The notes under the pieces are model-generated. The model searched no databases. It had not been told where the DNA came from and saw nothing but the letters and a program-made list of their open reading frames with translations. Source: Bacillus salipaludis (GTDB taxonomy: Bacteria; Bacillota; Bacilli; Bacillales_B; DSM-18226). From it: DNA of 64,000 nucleotides. This document shows, in pieces, positions 55,811 to 64,000 of this stretch. Positions within the stretch are counted from its first letter, which is position 1, and every line of letters begins with the position of its first letter. The stretch spans positions 186,001-250,000 of the forward strand of contig NZ_SMYO01000004.1 in assembly GCF_004358205.1 (NCBI RefSeq), read 5' to 3'. The translations under genes were made by a program, and so were the position numbers.

Positions 55811-55817
55811 CTTAATC

Positions 55818-58694
55818 ATGGCAATGGAAAACATTATTGTAAAAGGAGCAAGGGCTCACAATCTTAAAAATATAGATGTTACAATTCCGAGAGATAAACT
55901 AGTGGTCGTAACGGGACTTTCCGGGTCAGGAAAGTCCTCGCTTGCCTTTGATACCATTTACGCAGAAGGTCAGCGCCGTTATGTTGAATCCCTTTCCGCC
56001 TACGCCCGGCAATTCCTTGGACAGATGGATAAGCCGGATGTCGACGCGATTGAGGGATTATCTCCGGCAATCTCGATTGATCAAAAAACAACAAGCCGAA
56101 ATCCGCGGTCAACAGTAGGAACAGTAACCGAGATTTATGATTACTTACGACTGCTGTTTGCTAGAGTTGGGCATCCCACTTGTCCGATTCACGGAATTGA
56201 GATTTCGTCACAAACGATTGAGCAAATGGTAGACCGAATTCTGGAGTATCCGGAACGCACGAAAATGCAAATCCTTGCCCCAATTGTATCTGGCCGTAAG
56301 GGAGCACATGTAAAGGTGTTCGAGGATATTAAAAAGCAAGGCTTTGTACGTGTCCGGGTCGATGGTGAAATGCTCGATCTCAGTGATGAAATTGAGCTGG
56401 AAAAAAATAAAAAGCATTCCATCGAAGTAGTTGTTGACCGGATTGTCGTAAAAGAAGGGGTTTCTTCAAGGGTGGCTGATTCCCTTGAAACGGCCTTAGG
56501 ACTCGGAGCTGGAAAAGTCATCGTCGACGTTATTGGGGAGGAAGAACTACTATTCAGTGAAAACCATGCCTGTCCGCACTGTGGTTTTTCCATTGGGGAA
56601 TTAGAGCCGCGAATGTTTTCTTTTAATAGCCCGTTTGGTGCCTGCCCTCAGTGTGACGGGCTTGGCTCGAAGCTTGAGGTCGATGTTGACCTTGTGATTC
56701 CAAATAAGGATTTAACGCTAAAACAGCATGCAATTGCCCCGTGGGAGCCAACCAGTTCGCAATACTATCCGCAGCTGCTTGAGGCAGTCTGTGATCATTA
56801 TGGTATCGACATGAATATTCCAGTTATAGATATTCCAAAACACCAAATGGATAAAATTTTATATGGATCTGACCGTGAAAAAATATATTTTCGCTATGAA
56901 AATGATTTCGGACAAATCCGTGAAGGTCATATTGAATTTGAAGGAGTACTCAGGAACGTTGAGCGCCGTTATAAAGAAACAAGTTCCGATTATATTCGTG
57001 AACAGATGGAAAAATACATGGGACAGCAGCCATGCCCGGCTTGTAAGGGGTATCGTTTAAAACCAGAAAGTTTGGCTGTCTTAATCTCTGGCAGGCATAT
57101 TTCCCAGATTACGGACCTTTCTATTGAAGAAGCGCATCAATTTTTCTCCGAATTGAATCTATCTGAAAAAGAGATGCAAATTGCTAGGTTAATTTTTCGT
57201 GAGATTAGTGAGCGCTTAGGATTTCTGATTAATGTCGGTCTTGATTATTTGAACCTTAGCCGTACAGCGGGAACTCTTTCCGGCGGTGAGGCCCAGCGGA
57301 TTCGCTTAGCCACCCAGATTGGATCACGGTTAACAGGGGTATTATATATTCTTGATGAACCTTCCATTGGACTGCACCAACGGGATAATGACCGTTTAAT
57401 TGGAACCTTGCAAAACATGCGCGATATCGGGAATACCTTGATTGTCGTCGAACATGATGAGGACACAATGCTTGCGGCGGATTACTTAATTGATATCGGA
57501 CCTGGTGCAGGGGTGCATGGCGGGGAAGTGATTTCTGCTGGTACACCTGAAGAAGTGATGGCCGATCCTAATTCTTTAACCGGCCAGTATTTATCAGGAA
57601 AGAAATTTATCCCACTCCCACTTGAACGCAGAAAATCTGACGGCCGTTTTGTTGAAATTAAAGGAGCCTCGGAGAACAATTTAAAAAATGTCAATGTGAA
57701 AATCCCACTTGGAATGTTTATTGCCGTTACCGGTGTCTCTGGGTCAGGGAAAAGTACGTTGATTAATGAAATCCTTCATAAGTCACTGGCACAAAAGCTG
57801 CATCATGCCAAAACGAAGCCGGGTGAGCATAAGAGCATTAAGGGGATTGACTATTTAGAAAAGGTCATAGATATTGACCAATCGCCAATCGGCAGAACTC
57901 CGCGTTCGAACCCAGCGACATACACAGGTGTGTTCGATGATGTTCGCGATGTTTTTGCGACAACGAATGAGGCAAAGGTTCGCGGTTATAAAAAAGGCCG
58001 TTTCAGCTTTAATGTTAAAGGCGGCCGCTGTGAGGCCTGCCGTGGTGACGGGATTATCAAAATTGAAATGCACTTTTTGCCTGATGTGTATGTCCCTTGT
58101 GAAGTGTGCCACGGGAAACGCTATAACCGCGAAACACTTGAGGTAAAGTACAAAGGAAAGAACATTGCCGATATATTAGATATGACGGTAGAGGCGGCTG
58201 TTCAATTTTTCGAGAACATTCCAAAAATCAGCCGCAAGCTGCAAACGATTTTGGATGTGGGGCTTGGCTACATCAAATTAGGGCAGCCGGCAACCACGTT
58301 ATCTGGAGGGGAAGCGCAACGGGTGAAATTGGCATCGGAGCTCCATCGACGTTCAACTGGAAAATCCTTCTACATTTTGGATGAGCCGACAACCGGATTG
58401 CATGTGGATGATATTTCTAGGTTGCTTGTTGTGCTTCAGCGCTTGGTAGAGAATGGCGATACCGTTCTTGTTATCGAGCATAATCTTGATGTGATTAAAG
58501 CAGCGGATTATTTAATTGATCTAGGTCCGGAGGGCGGCGATAAGGGTGGTACTATTGTGGCGACCGGTACACCGGAAAAGGTCGCGGAGGTTCCTGAGTC
58601 CTATACAGGAAAATATTTAAAACCAATTCTTGAACGTGATCGCGTGCGGATGAAAAAGCAAATTGATGAAAAAGAAATGATTGCAAAAAGCTAA
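55818..58694 (+). CDS. uvrA: Excinuclease ABC subunit A
   Basis: 958 residues, normal length. Two ABC ATPase units: [14 protein letters not shown] and [14 protein letters not shown]alker A motifs, signatures [12 protein letters not shown] and [12 protein letters not shown]. Two zinc modules: CPHCGF...CPQCDG and CEACRGDG...[10 protein letters not shown]. It detects damage and loads UvrB. The gene lies 7 bases after uvrB, in one operon. Confidence 0.98.
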   Translation: MAMENIIVKGARAHNLKNIDVTIPRDKLVVVTGLSGSGKSSLAFDTIYAEGQRRYVESLSAYARQFLGQMDKPDVDAIEGLSPAISIDQKTTSRNPRSTVGTVTEIYDYLRLLFARVGHPTCPIHGIEISSQTIEQMVDRILEYPERTKMQILAPIVSGRKGAHVKVFEDIKKQGFVRVRVDGEMLDLSDEIELEKNKKHSIEVVVDRIVVKEGVSSRVADSLETALGLGAGKVIVDVIGEEELLFSENHACPHCGFSIGELEPRMFSFNSPFGACPQCDGLGSKLEVDVDLVIPNKDLTLKQHAIAPWEPTSSQYYPQLLEAVCDHYGIDMNIPVIDIPKHQMDKILYGSDREKIYFRYENDFGQIREGHIEFEGVLRNVERRYKETSSDYIREQMEKYMGQQPCPACKGYRLKPESLAVLISGRHISQITDLSIEEAHQFFSELNLSEKEMQIARLIFREISERLGFLINVGLDYLNLSRTAGTLSGGEAQRIRLATQIGSRLTGVLYILDEPSIGLHQRDNDRLIGTLQNMRDIGNTLIVVEHDEDTMLAADYLIDIGPGAGVHGGEVISAGTPEEVMADPNSLTGQYLSGKKFIPLPLERRKSDGRFVEIKGASENNLKNVNVKIPLGMFIAVTGVSGSGKSTLINEILHKSLAQKLHHAKTKPGEHKSIKGIDYLEKVIDIDQSPIGRTPRSNPATYTGVFDDVRDVFATTNEAKVRGYKKGRFSFNVKGGRCEACRGDGIIKIEMHFLPDVYVPCEVCHGKRYNRETLEVKYKGKNIADILDMTVEAAVQFFENIPKISRKLQTILDVGLGYIKLGQPATTLSGGEAQRVKLASELHRRSTGKSFYILDEPTTGLHVDDISRLLVVLQRLVENGDTVLVIEHNLDVIKAADYLIDLGPEGGDKGGTIVATGTPEKVAEVPESYTGKYLKPILERDRVRMKKQIDEKEMIAKS

Positions 58695-58719
58695 GGCCAG
58701 GTGCTCTAGCTTTTTTGCA
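58683..58719 (+). terminator. Terminator overlapping the end of uvrA
   Basis: GCAAAAAGCTA (58683-58693) pairs with TAGCTTTTTTGC (58707-58718); the left arm includes the stop codon. Confidence 0.75.
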
Positions 58720-58835
58720 TGGGGAAAACTGAAACTTTAATTCCACTCAATTCGTATTAATAAAGTAGTACAGAAGGCGTAAAAGTCCCAGGAATGGAAT
58801 AAGATGAATAGAATAAATGATTCGGGGTGAAAAAC

Positions 58836-59966
58836 ATGAAAGAGGAAAGAAAGCGGATTTTACAAATGGTTGAAGAGGGAAAATTAAAGGTTGACGAGGC
58901 ACTATCCTTGCTTGAGGAGCTGGAAAAGGCACAGCAGACCATGGAGCAAAAACAGGAGCAAATCGTTCGTGAGCTTTCCACTGCAGTCAAGTTTGAGGAA
59001 GCGAATAAGGAAAATCAAGAATATGCAAATGGAAACAGGTTCCAATCTACAAAAGATAAAATATTTGACTTTGTTGATTCCGCTTTAAAAAAAATTAAAG
59101 ACTTTGATCTCGATTTAAACTTCGGACAATCCGTAGAAATCTCCCATATTTTTCAACATGGCGACGTTTATTTAAAGGATATGGATTTGGATGTGGCCAA
59201 CGGCTCATTAAAAATTGCTGCATGGGATCAGAAGGATGTTCGGATTGAATGTCAGGCAAAGGTATATCGGGTTGATACACCCGAACAGGCAAGACAAAAC
59301 TTCTTAAAGGATGTCATTTTTGCCATAGAGGGGGAAAAACTGCGCTTTACGACCCAGCAAAAATGGATGAAGGTCGATGCGGTTATATATATCCCGCAGG
59401 CACAGTATGAACGAATTCGTGTAAGAATGTTTAATGGACCGATTTCAGGTGAAGAATTGAATGTAACCGATTTTCGCGTCAAAACCGCTAATGGTAAAAT
59501 TGACTTAGCAAGGGTAACTGGAAAGCGAGCGGAAATCGAAACAGCCAATGGTCATATAAAGCTTCAAAATAGTATTATTGATGATATTGAGGCTGAGACC
59601 ATTAATGGGGCAATTAAGCTGGATGGGAATTTTAGAAAGATGGCAACGCAAACATTCAATGGCAATGTAACATACAGCCTGAATGGCAATCGCTGTGAGT
59701 TAATCTCAGCAAAGGCAACCACAGGCAGTATTGATCTTTATGTTCCGGAGGGTGTTCCAGTTAATGGGGAATTAAAAACCAATCTCGGCGGCTTTAATAT
59801 GAAGCTTGAGGGGGTCCAAATTCTCGAGGAAAAAAGCGAAATGATACAAAAATTACTGCGTTTCGAATCGATTAATCATCCTGAGCGACAGTTAAAGGTA
59901 TTTGCCGACACAAAAACGGGTTCTATTACCATTCATAAATCAGACGGAGTTATTCCATTTAAATAG
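58836..59966 (+). CDS. yvlB: DUF4097 family protein YvlB
   Basis: 376 residues from the ATG at 58836 (a GTG at 58827 is the alternative). The N-terminal SHOCT-like helices (ERKRILQMVEEGKLKVDEALSLLEEL) continue into a coiled coil, then a long repetitive beta domain (DUF4097), with strand repeats such as VKTANGKIDLARVTGKRAEIETANGH. In bacilli yvlABCD genes respond to envelope stress through LiaRS/sigma factors. Function is unknown. Adjacent genes yvlC and yvlA are not present here. Confidence 0.88.
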   Translation: MKEERKRILQMVEEGKLKVDEALSLLEELEKAQQTMEQKQEQIVRELSTAVKFEEANKENQEYANGNRFQSTKDKIFDFVDSALKKIKDFDLDLNFGQSVEISHIFQHGDVYLKDMDLDVANGSLKIAAWDQKDVRIECQAKVYRVDTPEQARQNFLKDVIFAIEGEKLRFTTQQKWMKVDAVIYIPQAQYERIRVRMFNGPISGEELNVTDFRVKTANGKIDLARVTGKRAEIETANGHIKLQNSIIDDIEAETINGAIKLDGNFRKMATQTFNGNVTYSLNGNRCELISAKATTGSIDLYVPEGVPVNGELKTNLGGFNMKLEGVQILEEKSEMIQKLLRFESINHPERQLKVFADTKTGSITIHKSDGVIPFK

Positions 59967-59978
59967 GTGGGAGTTTAC

Positions 59979-60023
59979 ATGAAAGAAACATTATTACCAA
60001 TTGAGCAGGATGCGAGAAGATGA
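59979..60023 (+). CDS. 14-codon reading frame between yvlB and yvlD
   Basis: ATG at 59979 after GGTGGGAG, encoding METLLPIEQDARR-like sequence (MKETLLPIEQDARR), with its stop overlapping the yvlD start as ATGA. Position and ribosome site suggest a short coupling peptide, or the remnant of the yvlC gene found here in other bacilli. It has no recognisable domain. Confidence 0.4.
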   Translation: MKETLLPIEQDARR

Positions 60024-60379
60024 GATGGCTGATAGGAGTCCTAATTAATGCTATTTTATTTATGGCGCTTGCCGGATATTTTCGTGAAAGTATCCAACTG
60101 GCAGGTTTTACAGCTGCCCTTCAAGCAAGTTTTCTGCTCTCCATACTAAATATTTTGGTACGCCCACTGTTAATCCTGTTAACCCTGCCGGCAACCATTT
60201 TAACACTTGGCTTATTTTTGTTTGTGATAAATGCGCTTACCCTTGAGATTACTGATGCCATTATGGGACCGGCCTTTGAGATATCCGGCTTTGGAATGGC
60301 TCTGTTTGCTGCCATTATCATGGCAATTGTTAACCTGATTATTCAAAAGACGATTTTGGAACCTTCTAAAAAACAATAA
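60020..60379 (+). CDS. yvlD: Phage-holin-like membrane protein YvlD
   Basis: 119 residues with four membrane segments (VLINAILFMALAGYF, LLSILNILVRPLLILLTLPA, LGLFLFVINALTLEITD, GMALFAAIIMAIVNLII), the YvlD/membrane-protein-of-phage-holin family pattern (LNxLVRPLL). Function is not established. The start overlaps the preceding short frame. Confidence 0.9.
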   Translation: MRWLIGVLINAILFMALAGYFRESIQLAGFTAALQASFLLSILNILVRPLLILLTLPATILTLGLFLFVINALTLEITDAIMGPAFEISGFGMALFAAIIMAIVNLIIQKTILEPSKKQ

Positions 60380-60383
60380 AATG

Positions 60384-60420
60384 AAAAATAACGCGGGAGT
60401 GAATCCTGCGCTATTTTTTT
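60384..60420 (+). terminator. Terminator after yvlD
   Basis: AAAAATAACGCGGG and CCTGCGCTATTTTTTT. The remaining spacer to 60693 shows no further gene or clear promoter. Confidence 0.75.
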
Positions 60421-60693
60421 GCAGTAAAATCAATAAAAACGTCAGTTCTTCGGCATAAACTTGTTCGGAAAATGGACATGGTTGTGTGGGAATTTAATAG
60501 AGTTGCATCTGTTTGTTTTCTTTTGCTCCTATGGTGTCATTTCAGAGAAATTGTCTAAATTATTTGGTTCTTGTTTAAAAAATGCTAAAATAAGAGGAAA
60601 CTTATTTTAATTAATACCACTAGTATCAGCACTTATAACCAAATCATCAGCATCATTAGAAGTTTGCGCTTTTCTAAAAAAGGAGGAACCTAC

Positions 60694-61629
60694 TTGGTAA
60701 AGGTACGCACGAAGGAAATTTTAGAAAAATTTCATCTAGAACTTATGAGTGGTGAAGAAGGAATTAACCGCCCGATTACCACAAGTGATATTTCCCGCCC
60801 TGGAATTGAAATGGCTGGATACTTTGAGTTTTATCCTGCAGAGCGAATCCAACTGTTAGGAAAAACAGAGCTTTCCTTTTTTGAGGAACTCACACCAAGT
60901 GAACGCATGTCTCGAATGGAACAGCTTTGCACCGATATTACTCCGGCAATCATTGTCACACGTGGATTAGAGGTTCCTCAAGAACTGATTGAAGCGTCCG
61001 AACGCGAATCTGTTCCTGTCCTCCGCAGTGGTATGAAAACAACTCGATTTTCCAGCCGGTTAACCAATTTTTTAGAAAGTAAACTTGCGCCAACGACCGC
61101 TGTTCACGGTGTATTAGTCGATATTTACGGCGTCGGGGTGTTAATTACTGGTAAAAGCGGCGTTGGTAAAAGTGAAACTGCTTTGGAATTGGTGAAACGC
61201 GGGCACCGCTTAGTGGCTGATGATTGTGTTGAAATCCGCCAAGAGGATCAAGATACTCTTGTTGGAACTTCTCCAGAATTAATCGAGCATTTATTAGAAA
61301 TCCGCGGGCTCGGAATCATCAATGTTATGACGTTATTTGGTGCGGGAGCTGTCCGCAGTAACAAAAAGATTTCGCTCGTCATTAGTCTCGAAAATTGGGA
61401 TTCTCAAAAGCAGTATGACCGTCTTGGTTTAGACGAAGAAAAAATGAAAATTATTGATACAGATGTCACCAAACTGACTATTCCTGTTCGCCCAGGACGA
61501 AACATCGCAGTAATTATCGAAGTTGCGGCGATGAACTTCAGGCTTAAACGGATGGGTGTCAATGCCGCCCAGCAATTTACTGAGCGTCTCTCCGAGGTCA
61601 TTGAAGAAGGCGAACATGAAGACATTTAA
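60694..61629 (+). CDS. hprK: HPr kinase/phosphorylase
   Basis: 311 residues from the TTG at 60694 behind AAAGGAGG, giving the standard [16 protein letters not shown] start; the frame upstream to 60664 includes the ribosome site. [11 protein letters not shown] and [11 protein letters not shown] lie in the N-terminal domain, the P-loop GKSGVGKSE about residue 153, and the conserved [11 protein letters not shown]. It phosphorylates HPr at Ser46 (and reverses it), the key signal for CcpA-dependent carbon catabolite repression. Confidence 0.97.
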   Translation: MVKVRTKEILEKFHLELMSGEEGINRPITTSDISRPGIEMAGYFEFYPAERIQLLGKTELSFFEELTPSERMSRMEQLCTDITPAIIVTRGLEVPQELIEASERESVPVLRSGMKTTRFSSRLTNFLESKLAPTTAVHGVLVDIYGVGVLITGKSGVGKSETALELVKRGHRLVADDCVEIRQEDQDTLVGTSPELIEHLLEIRGLGIINVMTLFGAGAVRSNKKISLVISLENWDSQKQYDRLGLDEEKMKIIDTDVTKLTIPVRPGRNIAVIIEVAAMNFRLKRMGVNAAQQFTERLSEVIEEGEHEDI

Positions 61630-61650
61630 GGGAAATAAGGAGACTAGAAC

Positions 61651-62472
61651 ATGAAAGAAAATATTCAGCCGCTTAATCCCATTGCTTTTACACTTGGACC
61701 CATTCAAGTGCATTGGTATGGAATTATTATTGGTTCAGGATTGGCGCTTGCTTTGTTCCTTGCCATCAGGGAGGGGAATCGCCGCGGCCTGCCAAAGGAT
61801 ACATTTGCAGACTTAATGCTTTGGGCGATCCCGATTGCGATTATTTCAGCGCGGATTTATTATGTGATTTTTGAATGGAAGTATTATGCCCAGCATCCAT
61901 CTGAGATTCCAGCCATATGGAATGGCGGGATTGCCATCCATGGGGCCCTTATCGGCTCCGTTATTACCACCTATGTTTTTGCGAAAAAGCGGGGAGTGTC
62001 CTTTTGGAAAATTACTGACATTGCTGCTCCAAGCCTCATTCTCGGCCAAGCCATCGGCCGATGGGGGAATTTTATGAACCAGGAAGCTCATGGTGGGGAA
62101 GTCACGAGAAGCTTCCTAGAAAATTTACATTTACCGAACTTCATTATCAATCAAATGTATATTAATGGAACTTATTATCATCCGACATTTTTATATGAAT
62201 CTGTCTGGGACTTTATTGGCTTTATTTTATTAATACTGCTTCGCCGTGTTAATCTGCGCCGCGGGGAGTTATTCCTTTCCTATGTGATCTGGTATTCCGT
62301 CGGCCGTTTCTTCGTTGAAGGAATGAGGACTGACAGCCTTATGCTGACTAGTACTCTCAGAATGGCACAAATGATTTCCATTGTCCTAGTCATTGGTGCC
62401 GTGGCAATCCTGTTGATTAGACGAAAGAAGAATCTGTCAGAAGAGCGTTATTTAGATCAATCCATATCATAA
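61651..62472 (+). CDS. lgt: Prolipoprotein diacylglyceryl transferase
   Basis: 273 residues, about seven membrane segments. Signature [16 protein letters not shown] (about residue 135), with [10 protein letters not shown] near the start and FLYESVWDF. It attaches diacylglycerol to the lipobox Cys of prelipoproteins such as the cccB product and the YVTN protein here. It follows hprK after 21 bases. Confidence 0.97.
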   Translation: MKENIQPLNPIAFTLGPIQVHWYGIIIGSGLALALFLAIREGNRRGLPKDTFADLMLWAIPIAIISARIYYVIFEWKYYAQHPSEIPAIWNGGIAIHGALIGSVITTYVFAKKRGVSFWKITDIAAPSLILGQAIGRWGNFMNQEAHGGEVTRSFLENLHLPNFIINQMYINGTYYHPTFLYESVWDFIGFILLILLRRVNLRRGELFLSYVIWYSVGRFFVEGMRTDSLMLTSTLRMAQMISIVLVIGAVAILLIRRKKNLSEERYLDQSIS

Positions 62473-62491
62473 GGCGGTGTGAGAAACAACC

Positions 62492-63136
62492 ATGAAGAGC
62501 AACATTACCACCCTTCTATTTGATTTAGACGGGACATTAATCGATACGAATGAATTAATCATTGCGACTTATTTACACACACTTGAAAAATATTACCCAA
62601 ACAAATATAAGCGAGAAGACGTACTTCCGTTCATGGGTCCTACCCTTCATGAGGCATTTTCAACCGTTGACCCTGACCGGGTTGAGGAAATGATTTTAGA
62701 ATATCGGACCTATAATCTTGCCAACCATGATTTGCTCGTGAAAGAATTTCCTAGTGTGCTGGAAACCATCGGTACTTTGAAGGAAAAGGGCTATAAGCTT
62801 GGAGTTGTCACAACCAAGCGTCATGATACGAGTTTAAAGGGTCTACGCTTAATGAAGCTCGAGGAATATTTTGATGTCGTAGTTGCGCTGGATCATGTGA
62901 CAAAAGTGAAGCCAGATCCGGAACCGATTCTTAAAGCGTTGGAGCAATTAAATTCCCAACCTGAGGAAACCATTATGGTCGGTGATAATTTCCATGATAT
63001 TTTGGCTGGGAAAAATGCAGGAACAAAAACAGCAGGAGTCGCCTGGACCATTAAAGGCCGAGACTATCTTGCCAAATATGAACCAGATTATATGCTAGAG
63101 AACATGGCAGACTTATTAACCATTCTCGGAGAGTGA
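62492..63136 (+). CDS. ppaX: Pyrophosphatase PpaX (HAD family)
   Basis: 214 residues. HAD motif [12 protein letters not shown], Thr in [11 protein letters not shown], Lys in [10 protein letters not shown], and [15 protein letters not shown] (motif IV). It hydrolyses pyrophosphate released when HprK dephosphorylates Ser-P-HPr. Synteny with hprK-lgt supports this specificity over general HAD phosphatases. RBS AAGGCGGTG. Confidence 0.95.
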   Translation: MKSNITTLLFDLDGTLIDTNELIIATYLHTLEKYYPNKYKREDVLPFMGPTLHEAFSTVDPDRVEEMILEYRTYNLANHDLLVKEFPSVLETIGTLKEKGYKLGVVTTKRHDTSLKGLRLMKLEEYFDVVVALDHVTKVKPDPEPILKALEQLNSQPEETIMVGDNFHDILAGKNAGTKTAGVAWTIKGRDYLAKYEPDYMLENMADLLTILGE

Positions 63137-63141
63137 GAAGG

Positions 63142-63675
63142 ATGAGAAATACAACCCGCTATCCGGTTGAAGGGGCGAATTCCCTATGGCATGTTTATAA
63201 GACTGTGCCATTTTGGAAGGTGGTCAAAAATTTTATTGTCATTCAGCTGGCACGTTACACACCCTTTCTCGGGATGAAAAACTGGCTGTACCGCACCTTC
63301 CTTCGGGTAAAGGTAGGGGAGCAAACCTCCTTTGCGTTAATGGTGATGCTCGACGTCATGTTTCCGGAAAAGATTAGTGTTGGCCGCAATACGGTGATTG
63401 GCTACAATACCACCATCCTGGCCCATGAATATTTAATCAAAGAATATCGGCTTGGCCCGATCGACATTGGCAGTGAAGTCATGATTGGCGCGAATTCGAC
63501 GATTCTCCCTGGAGTTACAATTGGAGATGGGGCGATTGTTTCAGCCGGAACCCTTGTACATAAAGACGTACCGCCAGGGAGCTTTGTTGGCGGCAATCCA
63601 ATGAGGGTAATCTACACAAGAGAAGAACTGGAAAAGCGCTGGGCAGCTGACCCGATTTATCGAAAAAATGAATAA
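63142..63675 (+). CDS. yvoF: Left-handed beta-helix acyltransferase YvoF
   Basis: 177 residues from the ATG at 63142 behind GGAGAGTG; a GTG at 63133 overlaps ppaX. Hexapeptide repeats dominate (ISVGRNTVIGYNTTILAHE, IDIGSEVMIGANSTILPGVTIGDGAIV), followed by GGNPMRVIY, the mark of O- or N-acetyltransferases of the LacA/NodL class. The acceptor is unknown. It ends the hprK operon. Confidence 0.9.
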   Translation: MRNTTRYPVEGANSLWHVYKTVPFWKVVKNFIVIQLARYTPFLGMKNWLYRTFLRVKVGEQTSFALMVMLDVMFPEKISVGRNTVIGYNTTILAHEYLIKEYRLGPIDIGSEVMIGANSTILPGVTIGDGAIVSAGTLVHKDVPPGSFVGGNPMRVIYTREELEKRWAADPIYRKNE

Positions 63676-63681
63676 GATTTT

Positions 63682-63714
63682 AGAAAAGAGCCCGGTTTTA
63701 GACTAGGCTCTTTC
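63682..63714 (+). terminator. Terminator after yvoF
   Basis: GAAAAGAGCC and GGCTCTTTCC enclose a loop of about 13 bases. Confidence 0.8.
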
Positions 63715-63841
63715 CTATTGTACAGACTATTCAATGAGATTTTTTCATTGACGAACTGCAACCCTAGCGTTAAACTACTAATAACTTTACTTTACTACCA
63801 TATTAGCAGACTAAAGGATTTCCATAAAAAGGATGAGCGTA

Positions 63842-64000
63842 ATGAGTCGTTTGTTTATGTTTGAGAAACCATTGGGCATGAGAGATACACTTCCAGAGTT
63901 ATTTGAAAAAAAACATCGTGTTCAATCTTTATTAGCTGAAACGATTAAGCTTTGGGGCTATCAATTTATCGAAACCCCTACTCTTGAATACTATGAAACG
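63842..64000 (+). CDS. hisZ: ATP phosphoribosyltransferase regulatory subunit HisZ, 3' end outside the window
   Basis: 53 codons visible from the ATG at 63842, behind AAAAAGGATG; an in-frame ATG at 63833 is directly on the ribosome site. FEKPLGMRDTLPELFEKKH and YQFIETPTLEYYE are typical of the histidyl-tRNA-synthetase-like HisZ, which partners short HisG at the first step of histidine synthesis. In B. subtilis the his operon begins at this place. No T-box leader is visible upstream. Confidence 0.9.
   Translation, partial: MSRLFMFEKPLGMRDTLPELFEKKHRVQSLLAETIKLWGYQFIETPTLEYYET

Noticed and set aside
63715..63841. T-box leader for histidine genes
   Set aside because: The stretch after the yvoF terminator is too short, and no T-box consensus or specifier stem is seen.

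Overview
The window looks like chromosomal DNA of a spore-forming member of the Bacillaceae, probably a Bacillus or Neobacillus relative. This rests on gene content and order: tag genes, lytR-family gene, yvyE, degSU, degV, comF, hpf, secA, prfB, yvjA, cccB, ftsEX, ctpB, minJ, csbA, uvrBA, yvlBD, hprK, lgt, ppaX, yvoF and hisZ follow, with interruptions, the order I recall from Bacillus subtilis. GGAGG-type ribosome sites, frequent TTG/GTG starts, AT-rich spacers and a CotF-type coat protein gene agree. The species cannot be named from the sequence alone.

Layout. 1-13.1 kb is a cell-envelope island: the end of a GH73 glucosaminidase with SH3 repeats plus a decayed copy of its last repeat, teichoic acid genes (tagD, a tagB-like gene, tagGH, tagA, tagO), an O-antigen-polymerase-like protein, a MurJ-type flippase, a GT4 glycosyltransferase and an LCP ligase. 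13.3-19.5 kb holds yvyE, degSU, degV, comFA and a frameshifted comFC. The flagellar block that I recall between comFC and hpf in B. subtilis is absent; only a coat-protein gene lies there. 20.3-22.6 kb has hpf, with a sigma-B-like promoter, and a gamma-glutamyltransferase.

22.7-31.0 kb is the most unusual region: six minus-strand genes encoding four multihaem c-type cytochromes with 8, 6, 12 and 10 CXXCH motifs (36 in all), a membrane-anchored NHL beta-propeller and a membrane-anchored TPR protein. Two of the cytochromes start with a NapC/NrfH-type quinol-dehydrogenase domain. No catalytic reductase is visible, so the best reading is an electron conduit from menaquinol to the cell exterior or to a separately encoded reductase.

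31.4-43.3 kb returns to core genes: secA, prfB with its programmed frameshift, yvjA, cccB, ftsEX, an EnvC-like M23 hydrolase, ctpB and minJ. The secA-prfB spacer carries a cluster of DnaA-box-like sites. 43.4-53.1 kb is a metal and redox region: a decayed ArsR/CadC gene before a CDF exporter, a two-component system, a Met/His-rich repeat protein overlapping a polyferredoxin membrane protein, a YVTN beta-propeller lipoprotein, and copZ-copA with CsoR-like operators. 53.2-64 kb is conserved core: csbA, uvrBA behind a LexA-like box, yvlB/yvlD, hprK-lgt-ppaX-yvoF and the start of hisZ.

Several spacers hold degenerate tandem repeats with a period of about 52 bp and a GGACAAAACC-like core. No tRNA, rRNA, CRISPR array, transposase or prophage was recognised.
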